9,590 nucleotides of DNA from the NCBI GenBank assembly GCA_947625175.1, contig CANQNI010000051.1:1-9590 (forward strand), in the 5' to 3' direction. Source of the DNA: an uncultured Eubacteriaceae bacterium (GTDB taxonomy: Bacteria; Bacillota; Clostridia; Eubacteriales; Eubacteriaceae). The notes beneath the pieces are model-generated. The model was given only the letters and a program-made list of their open reading frames with translations. It did not search any database and had not been told where the DNA came from. Below, one piece after another: positions 1 through 7,863 of this stretch (its first letter is position 1; the number at the start of each line of letters is the position of its first letter). Both the position numbers and the translations under genes were made by a program.

Positions 1-116
1 TCAGGAAGCAGGTAAATTAAAAGTTGAGCCATTACAACTTTAAAGGTTAGTAAATGCTTTGATCTGGGATCTCTCTTTTCACGAACCGCATCTGTTACTT
101 CTTTTTTCTTTGGCAT
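1..116 (-). CDS. Partial unidentified protein, N-terminal 38 residues
   Basis: The reading frame starts at ATG (116-114) and is still open at the left edge, so only 38 codons and two bases are seen. A strong ribosome binding site, GGAGG, lies about six bases before the ATG (plus-strand CCTCC at 122-126), which makes this a real start. The peptide begins MPKKKEVTDAV, is rich in Lys and Arg for about 25 residues, then turns hydrophobic (VVMAQLLIYLLP). This looks like a basic cytoplasmic leader before a first membrane segment or buried helix. I do not recognise the family and assign no function. It lies downstream of the cls terminator on the same strand and has its own likely promoter, so it is a separate transcription unit. 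Confidence 0.7.
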   Translation of the reverse strand, partial: MPKKKEVTDAVREKRDPRSKHLLTFKVVMAQLLIYLLP

Positions 117-182
117 TAAAGCCTCCTTTAAACGCTTAGTATTAGGCCTAGATTCGATTCGATAAGATTGTTTTCTAAGGCT

Positions 183-188
183 ATTATA
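183..188 (-). promoter_or_regulatory. Likely -10 box for the left-edge partial gene
   Basis: The minus strand reads a perfect TATAAT here (plus-strand ATTATA). It sits about 67 bases before the ATG at 116, giving a leader of roughly 60 bases. No good -35 match is found 16-18 bases upstream (the best is TGGTTT), so strength is uncertain. The leader carries a short palindrome TAGGCCTA (143-150) and a tandem GATTC-GATTC next to it. Neither forms a convincing riboswitch or terminator. The rest of the 117-349 gap holds only the cls terminator. Confidence 0.45.
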
Positions 189-320
189 TCCTATTTGAGA
201 TCCCTAAACCATTTAATTGAAATTTATTTCGAAATCTCTAATTACTTTTAAAACAACTGTTCGGTTTCTAAACAATTTAGTGTCGTTTCAATTAAGTTGT
301 AATCGTTTATAGTTAATGTA

Positions 321-344
321 AAAACAAAAGGCAGTATAACTGCC
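321..344 (-). terminator. Intrinsic terminator of the phosphatase-cls operon
   Basis: A perfect 6-bp stem, GGCAGT (330-335) with ACTGCC (339-344), closes a 3-base loop. On the minus strand it is followed at once by TTTTGTTTT (plus 321-329). It lies 5 bases past the cls stop codon. The stem is short, but the GC pairs and T-run in the right orientation make this a convincing rho-independent terminator. Confidence 0.75.
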
Positions 345-349
345 AAATT

Positions 350-1840
350 TTAAAGTAATGGAGCTAACAATCTTGATAATGATTCTTTAATCTTTTGATT
401 GGTGTCTCTATTTAAATATTTACCTAGGGAATAGTGATCAGATACTTCAAGATCTTTATTAAAGTATTTGTTTAGTTCCTGAGTTACCTTTCTATCATAG
501 ATAAAAGCTGAACATTCAAAGTTTAAGGAAAAAGATCTTATATCAAAATTACAGGACCCAACTACACTGAGTGAATCATCAATTGTCATAACCTTGCTGT
601 GGACAAAGCCTGGTAAATACCTGTAGACTTTCGCACCATATTCAATTAATTCGCCAACATAAGATAGAGTCGTTGGATAAATAAATGGATGATCAGGTTT
701 GTTTGGAATTAAAATTTCAACTTTAACACCAGAATTTAAAGCAATTTTTAAAGCTTCATCAATTGAATTGTCCAGAACAAAGTAAGGGGAGGTAATTCTG
801 ATATTATCCTTAGCATCGTTAATCATTTTAATATAGCCCTGTTTAATAACCTGATTAGTCATATCAGGACCACTTGCAACGATCTGGATACCAGTTGAGC
901 CAAAGTCTTCAGCTTCATCTTCCGGGAAAAATTGTGGATATTCTTTTATTTCATTAAAGACAACATTTTCCTGTCCGGTGGTTGACCAGTCAGAAAGAAA
1001 GCGCCACTGCATTTCTTTAACAGCATCACCCTGAATTCTAAGGTGGGTATCGCGCCAGTAACCAAATTTTTTCTTTAAACCAAGATACTCATCACCAATA
1101 TTAAAACCACCAATATAACCGATCTTACCATCAATAACCACATTTTTTCTATGGTTACGGTAGTTAAGTCTGGTATTAAAATATCGGGAGATAAAATGAA
1201 GTTTGCTGGGAAGGAACGGTCCTATTTTTCCACCAGCTGCTCTAATTTTCTTTACAAACTTGGTTACATGATTACTTCCGATTTCATCATAAAGAATTCT
1301 GACTTCAACTCCTTCTTTAGCTTTCTCTTCAAGAATATCAATTATTTCATTTCCCAAATTATCATTATTAATAATATAGAATTCCACATTAATACTCTTC
1401 TTGGCATTTCTAAAGTCTTCCTTCATCTGATCAAACAGCTCTTTCCCATCTGTAAAAATTTCAACCCGGTTATTTTTAGTATAAAGAGCATCACTAACAT
1501 TTATATGATATTCAATGTTATCTTTAAAATCACCAAAGTCATAGAAAGCCTGAAGTGGTGATAAACTAATTTCACGCTTTTGCATTTTGAGTTTGTCATT
1601 ATAATTGCTGTTATCATTCTTTGAATAACGGTATATTCGCCGGAGAGAAAATTTCTGGGAGAATAAAATATAAAAGATAAATCCGATTACTGGAAAAAGC
1701 CAGATAAAGAGTAACCAGGCATATACCGAGTTTGGTTGTTTACGCTGTAAAAATATAACCGCAATTGACAAAAAGATATTAACAACAAAAGTTGTTAATC
1801 CGTATACTGTATGCAGGTTATAAACTGAATAGATATCCAT
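350..1840 (-). CDS. cls: Cardiolipin synthase, phospholipase D superfamily
   Basis: This 496-residue membrane enzyme should join two phosphatidylglycerol molecules into cardiolipin and glycerol. Two hydrophobic segments (about residues 14-31 and 40-60) form the N-terminal membrane anchor typical of bacterial Cls (PLDc_N region). Two HKD catalytic motifs follow: H230-x-K232-x4-D237, continuing into GYIGGFNIGDEY, and H414-x-K416-x4-D421, continuing into GSCNFDIRS. Length and order fit the Bacillota ClsA/YwnE type. The ATG lies one base after the stop of the upstream phosphatase gene, with only a weak AGAAAG-like site inside that gene. Translation is therefore probably coupled, and the two are one operon. 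A terminator follows. The enzyme family is secure; whether the organism has other Cls copies cannot be seen. Confidence 0.93.
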   Translation of the reverse strand: MDIYSVYNLHTVYGLTTFVVNIFLSIAVIFLQRKQPNSVYAWLLFIWLFPVIGFIFYILFSQKFSLRRIYRYSKNDNSNYNDKLKMQKREISLSPLQAFYDFGDFKDNIEYHINVSDALYTKNNRVEIFTDGKELFDQMKEDFRNAKKSINVEFYIINNDNLGNEIIDILEEKAKEGVEVRILYDEIGSNHVTKFVKKIRAAGGKIGPFLPSKLHFISRYFNTRLNYRNHRKNVVIDGKIGYIGGFNIGDEYLGLKKKFGYWRDTHLRIQGDAVKEMQWRFLSDWSTTGQENVVFNEIKEYPQFFPEDEAEDFGSTGIQIVASGPDMTNQVIKQGYIKMINDAKDNIRITSPYFVLDNSIDEALKIALNSGVKVEILIPNKPDHPFIYPTTLSYVGELIEYGAKVYRYLPGFVHSKVMTIDDSLSVVGSCNFDIRSFSLNFECSAFIYDRKVTQELNKYFNKDLEVSDHYSLGKYLNRDTNQKIKESLSRLLAPLL

Positions 1841-1841
1841 T

Positions 1842-2666
1842 TTAAATGCTTTCTAGAATATTGCTTCGAATGGTGTTTAGATCTTCCTTGGTTAAATCAG
1901 TATTTTCTATTAAATAATTATCCACATTTCCATAATTATCACGGATATAATTCAATTGAACTTCAAGCCAGTCAGGATCAACTCCGTAAAAATCGCGTTC
2001 GTCAGATTGAGTATTGCTAATATTACCAAACTGGGCAGCTAAAACTGAAATGGCTTCATTAAATCTATGGTTAGTAAGAGAGTATTCTGAAATAATCTTT
2101 TCTTCGTCTATTCCGGCTATTAACATAATCAGGGCTATCATAAACCCGGTTCGGTCTTTACCATTAGTACAGTGAATATAAATCTTAGCATCAGGTTCAT
2201 CTCTTAGAACTTTAAGAACTTCCGCAAACATAGGGGCTCTATCTTTAACCTGAGCATAATATAATCCTTTCATATAATTGCTAATCGTAGTCGGATTTAA
2301 TTCCTGCTCAAAAGGATCGAGATTGGGAAAATGTAAATTATCCAAAACAGGAATGTTCCGGTACTTGGCCCCGACTGGAACTCTATCGGGATAATATTTT
2401 GAATTGGCACTGCCTCTAAAATCAAAGATATAATCTAGCCCCAGATTTTCAAATTTAAGATGATCATGATAATCCAAATGTCTAAGCTCTTCACCCCGGT
2501 AGATTTTATTCCACTTAATTCGTTGATTTTTATTATTGGTATAACCACCGATATCACGCATATTAAAGGCTGTATCAAAGGGTAAAAACCGTTTATCTAA
2601 ATAAGATTCATCACAATACCTGAGGTGATGGGCATCATAGAAGTCTGTTAATTTATGTTTACTCAT
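1842..2666 (-). CDS. Tyrosine/dual-specificity phosphatase, lipid-phosphatase-like P-loop
   Basis: This is a 274-residue protein of the Y_phosphatase3 (LipA/PtpB-like) group. The cysteine phosphatase P-loop is H165-C166-TNGKD-R172-TG, with Cys166 as expected nucleophile and Arg172 as phosphate binder. N-terminal family motifs are also present: N35-MRDIGGY and D82-FRG. The Lys in the P-loop (HCxxGKDR) is the pattern seen in phosphoinositide and dual lipid/protein phosphatases such as Listeria LipA and PTEN, so a phospholipid or inositol phosphate substrate is as plausible as phosphotyrosine. No signal peptide or membrane segment is evident, so it is probably cytoplasmic. AGGAGA stands three bases before the ATG. 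It is first in an operon with cls, one base apart, which favours a lipid role. That role is inference; the phosphatase fold is secure. Confidence 0.85.
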   Translation of the reverse strand: MSKHKLTDFYDAHHLRYCDESYLDKRFLPFDTAFNMRDIGGYTNNKNQRIKWNKIYRGEELRHLDYHDHLKFENLGLDYIFDFRGSANSKYYPDRVPVGAKYRNIPVLDNLHFPNLDPFEQELNPTTISNYMKGLYYAQVKDRAPMFAEVLKVLRDEPDAKIYIHCTNGKDRTGFMIALIMLIAGIDEEKIISEYSLTNHRFNEAISVLAAQFGNISNTQSDERDFYGVDPDWLEVQLNYIRDNYGNVDNYLIENTDLTKEDLNTIRSNILESI

Positions 2667-2709
2667 ATTTCTCCTGGGTAATAAAACAAAAAAAGTAGAA
2701 GTACATTAA

Positions 2710-3858
2710 TTGAAGAATAAGCCGGCAGGAATCTATATTCATATTCCGTTCTGCTCCTCTAAATGTAGTTATTGCAATTTTTATTCGATTGTAAATCCAT
2801 CAAGTTCTGTAATCCACAATTATAACACATGTCTGTGTGATGAAATTACCCGAACTCTTAGAGAATATAGTAAATCAGATTATAATATTTCCTCAGTTTA
2901 TCTGGGTGGGGGTACCCCTAATATCCTTCCTCTAAACGAACTTGAAAAATTAATCCGACATCTTGAAGATAAATTTGACTTGAGTCTTAATGAGATTAAA
3001 GAAGTTACTATTGAAGTCAACCCAAATCTTTCTGACCTGAATTATTTTAAGAAACTTAAGGATCTTGGATTTAACCGGATTAGTGTAGGAGTTCAGTCCC
3101 TAAATAATGGAATTTTAAAGCTTATGGGAAGAAAACATACAAAAGAGGATGTCTTTAACTGTTTAGATTATTTAAGTACAGCCGGTTTTACTAATATCTC
3201 TACAGATCTAATGTTTAATTATCCTACCCAGACAGAAGAAGATGTGCTTGATGCCATTAAAACTTTGAGTCATTATCCAATAAATCACTTCTCTGTTTAT
3301 TCTTTATCAGTAGAACCTAAAACAATTCTAGCTAAACAATTAGAGAATAAAAAGATAAAACTCAATAGGGAAGATAATGAAAGAAAAATTTATTACCACA
3401 TTAATTCAACTCTAAAACATCTCGGCTTTAATCATTATGAAATCTCAAATTATGCCAAACTCGGGTATGAATCAAGGCAAAATAATCTTTACTGGAAGCA
3501 GGGAAGATACTTTGGCTTTGGTCCAGCAGCTTCTTCTTTTCTGGGAAATACCAGAATAGATAGACCTGCCAATTTAAAGGCCTATATGAACAAAGATCCA
3601 ATTCCAGAAGAAAATATTTTCAGTCTCTCTGAGAGAGAATTAAAAGAAGAATTTATGTTTTTGGGTCTTAGAAGACTTGAGGGAATTAATGATTCTGACT
3701 ATCAAAAGCGGTACAATTCCTCATTCTTTACTGATTTTAGGGATCCAATTAATAGACTTTTAGAAAACAAAACGATTTCGATTAATCAAGATAATATTAA
3801 ATTAACCCCACTGGGACTCGATTTTGCTGACCGCGTTTCTCTAGAATTTTTACTTTAA
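2710..3858 (+). CDS. hemW: HemW-like radical SAM protein (heme chaperone family)
   Basis: This 382-residue radical SAM protein has the HemW layout. The cluster motif C15-x3-C19-x2-C22 is followed by Phe24 where HemN has a fourth Cys. GGGTP (66-70), EVNP (102-105), GVQSL (127-131) and a C-terminal HemN_C-like domain (about 300-375) follow. HemW is proposed to carry heme to target proteins; older databases call it coproporphyrinogen oxidase, which the missing fourth Cys argues against. Oddly, the HNxxYW motif linked to heme binding reads Q257-NNLYW, and the later GAH-type stretch reads GPAASS. The start must be TTG at 2710: an in-frame TAA lies immediately before it, and no ATG or GTG follows before the cluster motif. 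Only a poor AGAAG-like ribosome site precedes it. The position upstream of grpE is usual for Bacillota. Family assignment is strong; heme function is less sure. Confidence 0.88.
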   Translation: MKNKPAGIYIHIPFCSSKCSYCNFYSIVNPSSSVIHNYNTCLCDEITRTLREYSKSDYNISSVYLGGGTPNILPLNELEKLIRHLEDKFDLSLNEIKEVTIEVNPNLSDLNYFKKLKDLGFNRISVGVQSLNNGILKLMGRKHTKEDVFNCLDYLSTAGFTNISTDLMFNYPTQTEEDVLDAIKTLSHYPINHFSVYSLSVEPKTILAKQLENKKIKLNREDNERKIYYHINSTLKHLGFNHYEISNYAKLGYESRQNNLYWKQGRYFGFGPAASSFLGNTRIDRPANLKAYMNKDPIPEENIFSLSERELKEEFMFLGLRRLEGINDSDYQKRYNSSFFTDFRDPINRLLENKTISINQDNIKLTPLGLDFADRVSLEFLL

Positions 3859-3883
3859 TTGAAAATTTTCTTTTAATTGAACT

Positions 3884-3903
3884 GTTATTAGGGTATTAAT
3901 AAC
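3884..3903. repeat. Inverted repeat, 7-bp arms, in hemW-grpE gap
   Basis: GTTATTA (3884-3890) and TAATAAC (3897-3903) are perfect inverted arms around six bases, GGGTAT. No T-run follows, so it is not an intrinsic terminator. It may be an operator or a weak RNA hairpin. It lies upstream of the likely grpE promoter zone and does not match CIRCE (TTAGCACTC-N9-GAGTGCTAA). Confidence 0.45.
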
Positions 3904-3935
3904 TTAGACATGAAATTTGTTAGGTATATTCCATA

Positions 3936-3955
3936 ATAGAAATTACAATTTCTAT
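3936..3955. promoter_or_regulatory. 20-bp palindrome before grpE, candidate operator
   Basis: Perfect 9-bp arms, ATAGAAATT (3936-3944) and AATTTCTAT (3947-3955), flank a 2-base centre. The palindrome begins inside a possible -10 box, CATAAT (3932-3937), and lies just after another, TATATT (3925-3930). It ends 23 bases before the grpE ATG. That is where a repressor would block the heat-shock operon. It does not resemble CIRCE, the CtsR heptad repeat (GGTCAAA-type) or the HspR HAIR motif. The palindrome is certain; the operator role is inference, and no clear -35 box is seen. Confidence 0.45.
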
Positions 3956-3978
3956 ATAGAATTGGTATAGGTGATTAT

Positions 3979-4611
3979 ATGACAGATGATGAAACTTTAG
4001 ATTTAAATGAAGAATTAGATAATCCAGAAAGTTCAACTGAATCTAAAAGTATGGATGAAATTCCTGAAGTTTCAGCGGATAGTGAGTTAAACGAACCTGA
4101 GGCTATTGAAGAAATTGCAGAGCCTGAAGTTCTTCAGGTAGAAGATGAAATTGATAAATTAAAAGAAGAACTCAAAGATGAAAAAGCTAAAAGCGATGAA
4201 TTAAAAGATCGCATGCTTCGAATTCAGGCTGACTTTGAGAATTATAAAAAACGTACTCAAAGAGAAAAGGAAGATATAGCTGAATATACAAAGAGTGAAT
4301 TACTCAAGAAGTTACTTCCAGTTCTGGACAATTTTGATCTAGCCTTGTCACATTCATCAACAGATAATCCGGAAGCTTATAAAAAGGGTGTTGAACTGGT
4401 TTCAAAACAGTTAAGAGATGTACTGGATTCTGAAGGATTAAAAGAAATAGAAGCAGAAGGTAAAGAATTTAATCCTAATTATCACCATGGAGTAGCTGTG
4501 GATCAGAATCCGGATGTAGAAGATCAACATGTAACTGAAGTATTTCAAAAAGGATATGAACTTAACGGGAAGGTTATCCGTCCCTCAATGGTAAAAGTAA
4601 ATCAAAAATAG
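3979..4611 (+). CDS. grpE: Nucleotide exchange factor GrpE of the DnaK system
   Basis: GrpE (210 residues) is a homodimer that opens the DnaK nucleotide site and speeds ADP release, so that substrate can leave. The first 55 or so residues are acidic and low in complexity, probably disordered. A heptad-rich helix follows (about 55-112), running through the hallmark ADFENYKKR (84-92) and LLPVLDNFDLAL (112-123). The C-terminal beta domain that contacts DnaK spans about 160-208, including FNPNYHHGV (164-172) and the closing GYELNGKVIRPSMVKV. AGGTG precedes the ATG by four bases. The gene ends in TAG, 20 bases before dnaK, so the two are co-transcribed. In most Bacillota hrcA would come directly before this gene; here hemW does. 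Confidence 0.96.
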   Translation: MTDDETLDLNEELDNPESSTESKSMDEIPEVSADSELNEPEAIEEIAEPEVLQVEDEIDKLKEELKDEKAKSDELKDRMLRIQADFENYKKRTQREKEDIAEYTKSELLKKLLPVLDNFDLALSHSSTDNPEAYKKGVELVSKQLRDVLDSEGLKEIEAEGKEFNPNYHHGVAVDQNPDVEDQHVTEVFQKGYELNGKVIRPSMVKVNQK

Positions 4612-4631
4612 AAAATTAGGAGGCTTAAATA

Positions 4632-6470
4632 ATGGCTAAAGAAAAGATTATTGGTATTGACTTAGGTACAACAAACTCTTGTGTGGCTGTATTAGAAGGT
4701 GGCGAACCTGTTGTAATTCCAAATGCTGAAGGTAACAGAACAACCCCATCAGTAGTTGCTTTTACAAAAGATGGTGAAAGATTAGTTGGTCAGGTTGCTA
4801 AACGTCAGGCTGTTACTAATCCGGATAACACGATTGTTTCTATTAAACGTCTAATGGGTTCTGACCAGACAGTTAATGTTAATGGTGAAGTTTATACCCC
4901 TCAGGAAATTTCAGCTATGATTCTTCAGAAACTAAAGAAAGATGCTGAAGCCTATCTAGGTGAAGAAGTTAAAAAAGCGGTTATCACCGTTCCGGCTTAC
5001 TTTACAGATGCTCAAAGACAAGCTACCAAAGATGCAGGTAAGATTGCTGGTTTAGATGTTCAACGTATTATTAATGAACCAACCGCAGCTGCTTTAGCTT
5101 ATGGTCTTGATAAATCAGATGAAGCTCAAAAGATCATGGTATATGACTTAGGTGGTGGTACTTTTGATGTATCTATCCTGGAACTTGGTGAAGGTGTTGT
5201 TGAAGTTATCGCTACTAATGGGAATAACCATCTTGGTGGAGACGACTTTGATGAAACTATAGTTGAATGGATGGCAGATGAATTCCAGAAGAATAATGGA
5301 ATTGATTTAAGAAAAGATAAAATGGCTCTCCAGCGTTTGAAAGAAGCAGCTGAAAAAGCTAAGATCGAACTTTCAACGGTTATGAAGAGTGATATTAACT
5401 TACCATTTATTACAGCTAATGAAAATGGACCACTTCACTTAGAATTATCATTAACTAGAGCTAAATTTAATGATTTAACTAGAGGTCTGGTAGAAAAGAC
5501 TAAAGAACCTGTAAAACTGGCTATGGATGATGCTGGTATGCAGAAAAATGATTTGAATAAAGAACTTTTGGTTGGTGGTTCTACCCGTATTCCAGCTGTT
5601 CAGGATCTCGTTAAGGAACTTGCAGGTGACGAACCATATAAAGGAATCAATCCAGACGAATGTGTAGCTATGGGTGCTGCTATTCAGGGTGGTGTTTTAG
5701 CTGGTGAAGTTAAAGACGTATTACTACTCGATGTAACCCCGCTTTCACTTGGTATTGAAACTTTAGGTGGTGTATTTACCAGACTAATTGATAGAAATAC
5801 AACTATTCCTACCAAGAAGAGCCAGATCTTCTCAACTGCTGCAGATAACCAGACCGCTGTTGATGTTCACGTTCTACAGGGTGAAAGAGAAATGGCAGCT
5901 GATAACAAGACCTTAGGCCGCTTCCAGTTAACAGGAATTCCAGCAGCAAAACGTGGTATTCCACAAATCGAAGTTACTTTTGATATTGATGCTAACGGTA
6001 TCGTTAACGTATCAGCTAAAGACCTGGGAACTGGAAAAGAACAAAACGTTGTTATTAAATCAACAACCAATATGTCTGAAGAAGATATCGAAAAGGCTGT
6101 TAAAGAAGCAGAACAGTTTGCTAAAGAAGATAAAAAGTTAAAAGACCTTATTGAAGCTAGAAACAACGCTGATACAGCTGCTTATAGTGCTGAACAGTCA
6201 TTAACTGAAATGGGAGATAAGATAACAGAAGCTGAAAGACAGGAAGTTAATGAAAAAATAGCAGAAGTTCGTGAAGCTGTAGAAGGTGATGATATCGATA
6301 GAATCCAGCGTAAGATGAATGAATTAAATGAAAAATTATATCCATTAGCACAGAAGATGTATCAGGATACTGCTAAGGTAGAACCTCTTGATGAAGAACT
6401 CGATGCTGAAGCTGGTGATGATGATGTTGTTGAAGCTGAATATGTAGAAGTTTCTGATGACGAAAATTAA
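4632..6470 (+). CDS. dnaK: Molecular chaperone DnaK (Hsp70)
   Basis: This is a full-length Hsp70 of 612 residues that binds and releases exposed hydrophobic segments of client proteins under ATP control. The ATPase domain (about 1-362) shows the phosphate loops [11 protein letters not shown] (7-17) and [10 protein letters not shown] (171-180), the [12 protein letters not shown] stretch (147-158) and [10 protein letters not shown] (312-321). The interdomain linker is VLLLDV (363-368). A beta substrate-binding domain follows to about residue 480, with [14 protein letters not shown] (451-464). A helical lid and an acidic tail complete it. The segment around 74-90 is short, lacking the insert of proteobacterial DnaK, which is typical of Gram-positive forms. 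A consensus AGGAGG (4618-4623) stands eight bases before the ATG, implying strong translation. It lies between grpE and dnaJ, with a hairpin after it. Confidence 0.98.
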   Translation: MAKEKIIGIDLGTTNSCVAVLEGGEPVVIPNAEGNRTTPSVVAFTKDGERLVGQVAKRQAVTNPDNTIVSIKRLMGSDQTVNVNGEVYTPQEISAMILQKLKKDAEAYLGEEVKKAVITVPAYFTDAQRQATKDAGKIAGLDVQRIINEPTAAALAYGLDKSDEAQKIMVYDLGGGTFDVSILELGEGVVEVIATNGNNHLGGDDFDETIVEWMADEFQKNNGIDLRKDKMALQRLKEAAEKAKIELSTVMKSDINLPFITANENGPLHLELSLTRAKFNDLTRGLVEKTKEPVKLAMDDAGMQKNDLNKELLVGGSTRIPAVQDLVKELAGDEPYKGINPDECVAMGAAIQGGVLAGEVKDVLLLDVTPLSLGIETLGGVFTRLIDRNTTIPTKKSQIFSTAADNQTAVDVHVLQGEREMAADNKTLGRFQLTGIPAAKRGIPQIEVTFDIDANGIVNVSAKDLGTGKEQNVVIKSTTNMSEEDIEKAVKEAEQFAKEDKKLKDLIEARNNADTAAYSAEQSLTEMGDKITEAERQEVNEKIAEVREAVEGDDIDRIQRKMNELNEKLYPLAQKMYQDTAKVEPLDEELDAEAGDDDVVEAEYVEVSDDEN

Positions 6471-6485
6471 TTAAATTGAAATTTT

Positions 6486-6514
6486 AAGTGATGGGAACCT
6501 GGTTCCTGTCGCTT
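6486..6514 (+). promoter_or_regulatory. Hairpin between dnaK and dnaJ (attenuator or processing site)
   Basis: Bases 6486-6498 pair with 6502-6514 in a continuous 13-bp RNA stem around a 3-base loop (CTG). Three pairs are G-U wobbles (6493-6507, 6492-6508, 6489-6511). Because of those wobbles the structure is much better as plus-strand RNA than on the complement. Only three Ts follow before TATGTTG, so it is not a strong terminator. It could be a leaky terminator, an RNase stop or a 3'-end stabiliser that keeps DnaJ below DnaK. The function is inferred from position. Confidence 0.6.
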
Positions 6515-6578
6515 TATGTTGTAATAAACAGTATTGTATTTCTAGCGGTAACAGTGCGGGAAATAAGAGGTTTATTTT

Positions 6579-7826
6579 ATGGCAGAACAAAAACGAGATT
6601 TTTATGAAGTATTGGGAGTTAGTAAAACTGCTGATGAAAGTGCGATAAAAAAAGCGTACCGTAAACTCGCACTGAAGTATCACCCAGACAAAAATCCTGA
6701 TGATAAAGCAGCTGAAAATGCCTTTAAAGAAGTAAACGAAGCCTATGAAATCTTAAGTGATCCGGAAAAACGTAAACTCTATGATCAGTTTGGTTTTGCC
6801 GGTGTTGATCAAAATTACCAGGCTGGCCCAGGAGGTCCAGGAGCTGGATTTAATGGTCAGACTTACACCTATTCTGGTGGTCAGGGATTTGGCGGCTTTG
6901 AAGATATCTTTAGTGATCTTTTCGGCGGCGGTTCTGCAAGAACATCCGGATTTGGTGGTGGTTTTGGTTCTGGAGGCTTTGGCGGCTTCGGTGGATTTGA
7001 CGATTTTGGTTTTGGGACTCAAGAACAGGCTAATCGACCAGTCCAGGGAAGTGATATTAAGGTTCGCTTAACTCTCAAATTTAGAGAAGCAGCATTTGGC
7101 TGTGAAAAGAAAATTAAGATTAAACGAACAGAAGAATGTAGTCATTGCCATGGAACAGGTAGTGAGCCTGGAGCAAAAGTTGAAACCTGTAGTACCTGTA
7201 ATGGTCGCGGAAGGGTGAATGTTCAACAACAGACTCCTTTTGGAACTATTAACCAGGAAACAGTTTGTCCTGAATGCCATGGAACAGGGTCTCATTCTAC
7301 TCAATCCTGTAGCGTTTGTAACGGTAGCGGGACAGTTAGAAAAGAAAGAACCATTAAGATAAGAATCCCTGCCGGTGTTGATAATGATGCCATTCTACCT
7401 TTAAGAAACCAGGGTAATGCAGGAATTAATGGTGGTCCAACCGGAGACTTGCTGGTTTATATCCGTGTTACTCCAGATCCATTATTTCAACGGGAAGGAA
7501 ATAATTTATCCTATACCTTACCGGTAAGCTTTGCAGATGCTGCTTTAGGTGCTAATGTAGAAGCTCCAACTCTCAAAGGTAAGGTTAAAATTAAGATTCC
7601 ACCTGGAACTCAAAATGGTAAAGTCTTTAAGCTAAAAGGTAAGGGAATTAAATCTACTAAAGGTAATCAAAAGGGTGATCTGCTGGTTACTATTCAAGTG
7701 GAAGTTCCTACTGATTTGTCAAAAGAAGCTAAAAAGGCTATCGAAGAATTAAATAATGAAACCAGTAAAGAAAATCATCAGGAATATCAGGAATTCTGGA
7801 AGAAAGTGGAAAAATCCAAAGCTTAA
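6579..7826 (+). CDS. dnaJ: Co-chaperone DnaJ (Hsp40, type I)
   Basis: DnaJ stimulates DnaK ATP hydrolysis and hands over unfolded clients. The J domain (7-72) carries the essential H35-P36-D37 loop. A Gly/Phe-rich linker follows (about 82-148), with [11 protein letters not shown] (107-117) matching the regulatory DIF-like element. Four zinc-binding CxxCxGxG repeats start at C187, C204, C230 and C244. The C-terminal client-binding domains end near residue 400. At 415 residues it is longer than the usual 370-385, and the extra length is mainly the Gly/Phe linker with its run of GGF units (about 125-140). AGAGG (6566-6570) stands eight bases before the ATG. It is last in the heat-shock operon and is followed by an intrinsic terminator. 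No separate promoter is clear in the 108-base gap after dnaK. Confidence 0.97.
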   Translation: MAEQKRDFYEVLGVSKTADESAIKKAYRKLALKYHPDKNPDDKAAENAFKEVNEAYEILSDPEKRKLYDQFGFAGVDQNYQAGPGGPGAGFNGQTYTYSGGQGFGGFEDIFSDLFGGGSARTSGFGGGFGSGGFGGFGGFDDFGFGTQEQANRPVQGSDIKVRLTLKFREAAFGCEKKIKIKRTEECSHCHGTGSEPGAKVETCSTCNGRGRVNVQQQTPFGTINQETVCPECHGTGSHSTQSCSVCNGSGTVRKERTIKIRIPAGVDNDAILPLRNQGNAGINGGPTGDLLVYIRVTPDPLFQREGNNLSYTLPVSFADAALGANVEAPTLKGKVKIKIPPGTQNGKVFKLKGKGIKSTKGNQKGDLLVTIQVEVPTDLSKEAKKAIEELNNETSKENHQEYQEFWKKVEKSKA

Positions 7827-7863
7827 AATGATTTAATTCTTTAACTTTATACAAGATAATCTC

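Noticed and set aside
213..295. Inverted copies of TTAATTGAAA (213-222 and 286-295), with further TTAATTGAA copies at 2706, 3855 and 3873
   Set aside because: This looked like a shared intergenic motif, but the same 9-mer also occurs inside cls (641-649, inverse) and inside the 7980 gene (about 8765). It is made almost wholly of A and T, so chance explains it well enough.
1151..1561. A 136-codon open frame on the plus strand inside cls
   Set aside because: It is antisense to the conserved HKD enzyme, low-complexity (Phe, Ile, Asn), with no ribosome site. It is a shadow of AT-rich coding on the other strand.
3861..3870. Palindrome GAAAATTTTC just after the hemW stop, considered as a terminator
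   Set aside because: It has no loop, no GC-rich stem and no T-run after it, so it cannot form an intrinsic terminator.
3925..3958. A defined sigma-A promoter for grpE
   Set aside because: TATATT and CATAAT are possible -10 boxes, but neither has an acceptable -35 at 16-18 bases. TAGACA at 3905-3910 is 14 or 21 bases from them, so I did not annotate a full promoter.
5867..6166. A 99-codon minus-strand frame inside dnaK
   Set aside because: It overlaps the strongly conserved substrate-binding domain of DnaK and has no family features.
6471..6683. A 70-codon minus-strand frame across the dnaK-dnaJ gap
   Set aside because: It runs through the J-domain coding sequence and the hairpin, and its sequence shows no recognisable domain or ribosome site.
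6753..7304. Several 78-104-codon frames on both strands inside dnaJ
   Set aside because: They arise from the Gly/Phe-rich and Cys-rich repeats read in other frames; DnaJ accounts for the coding signal.
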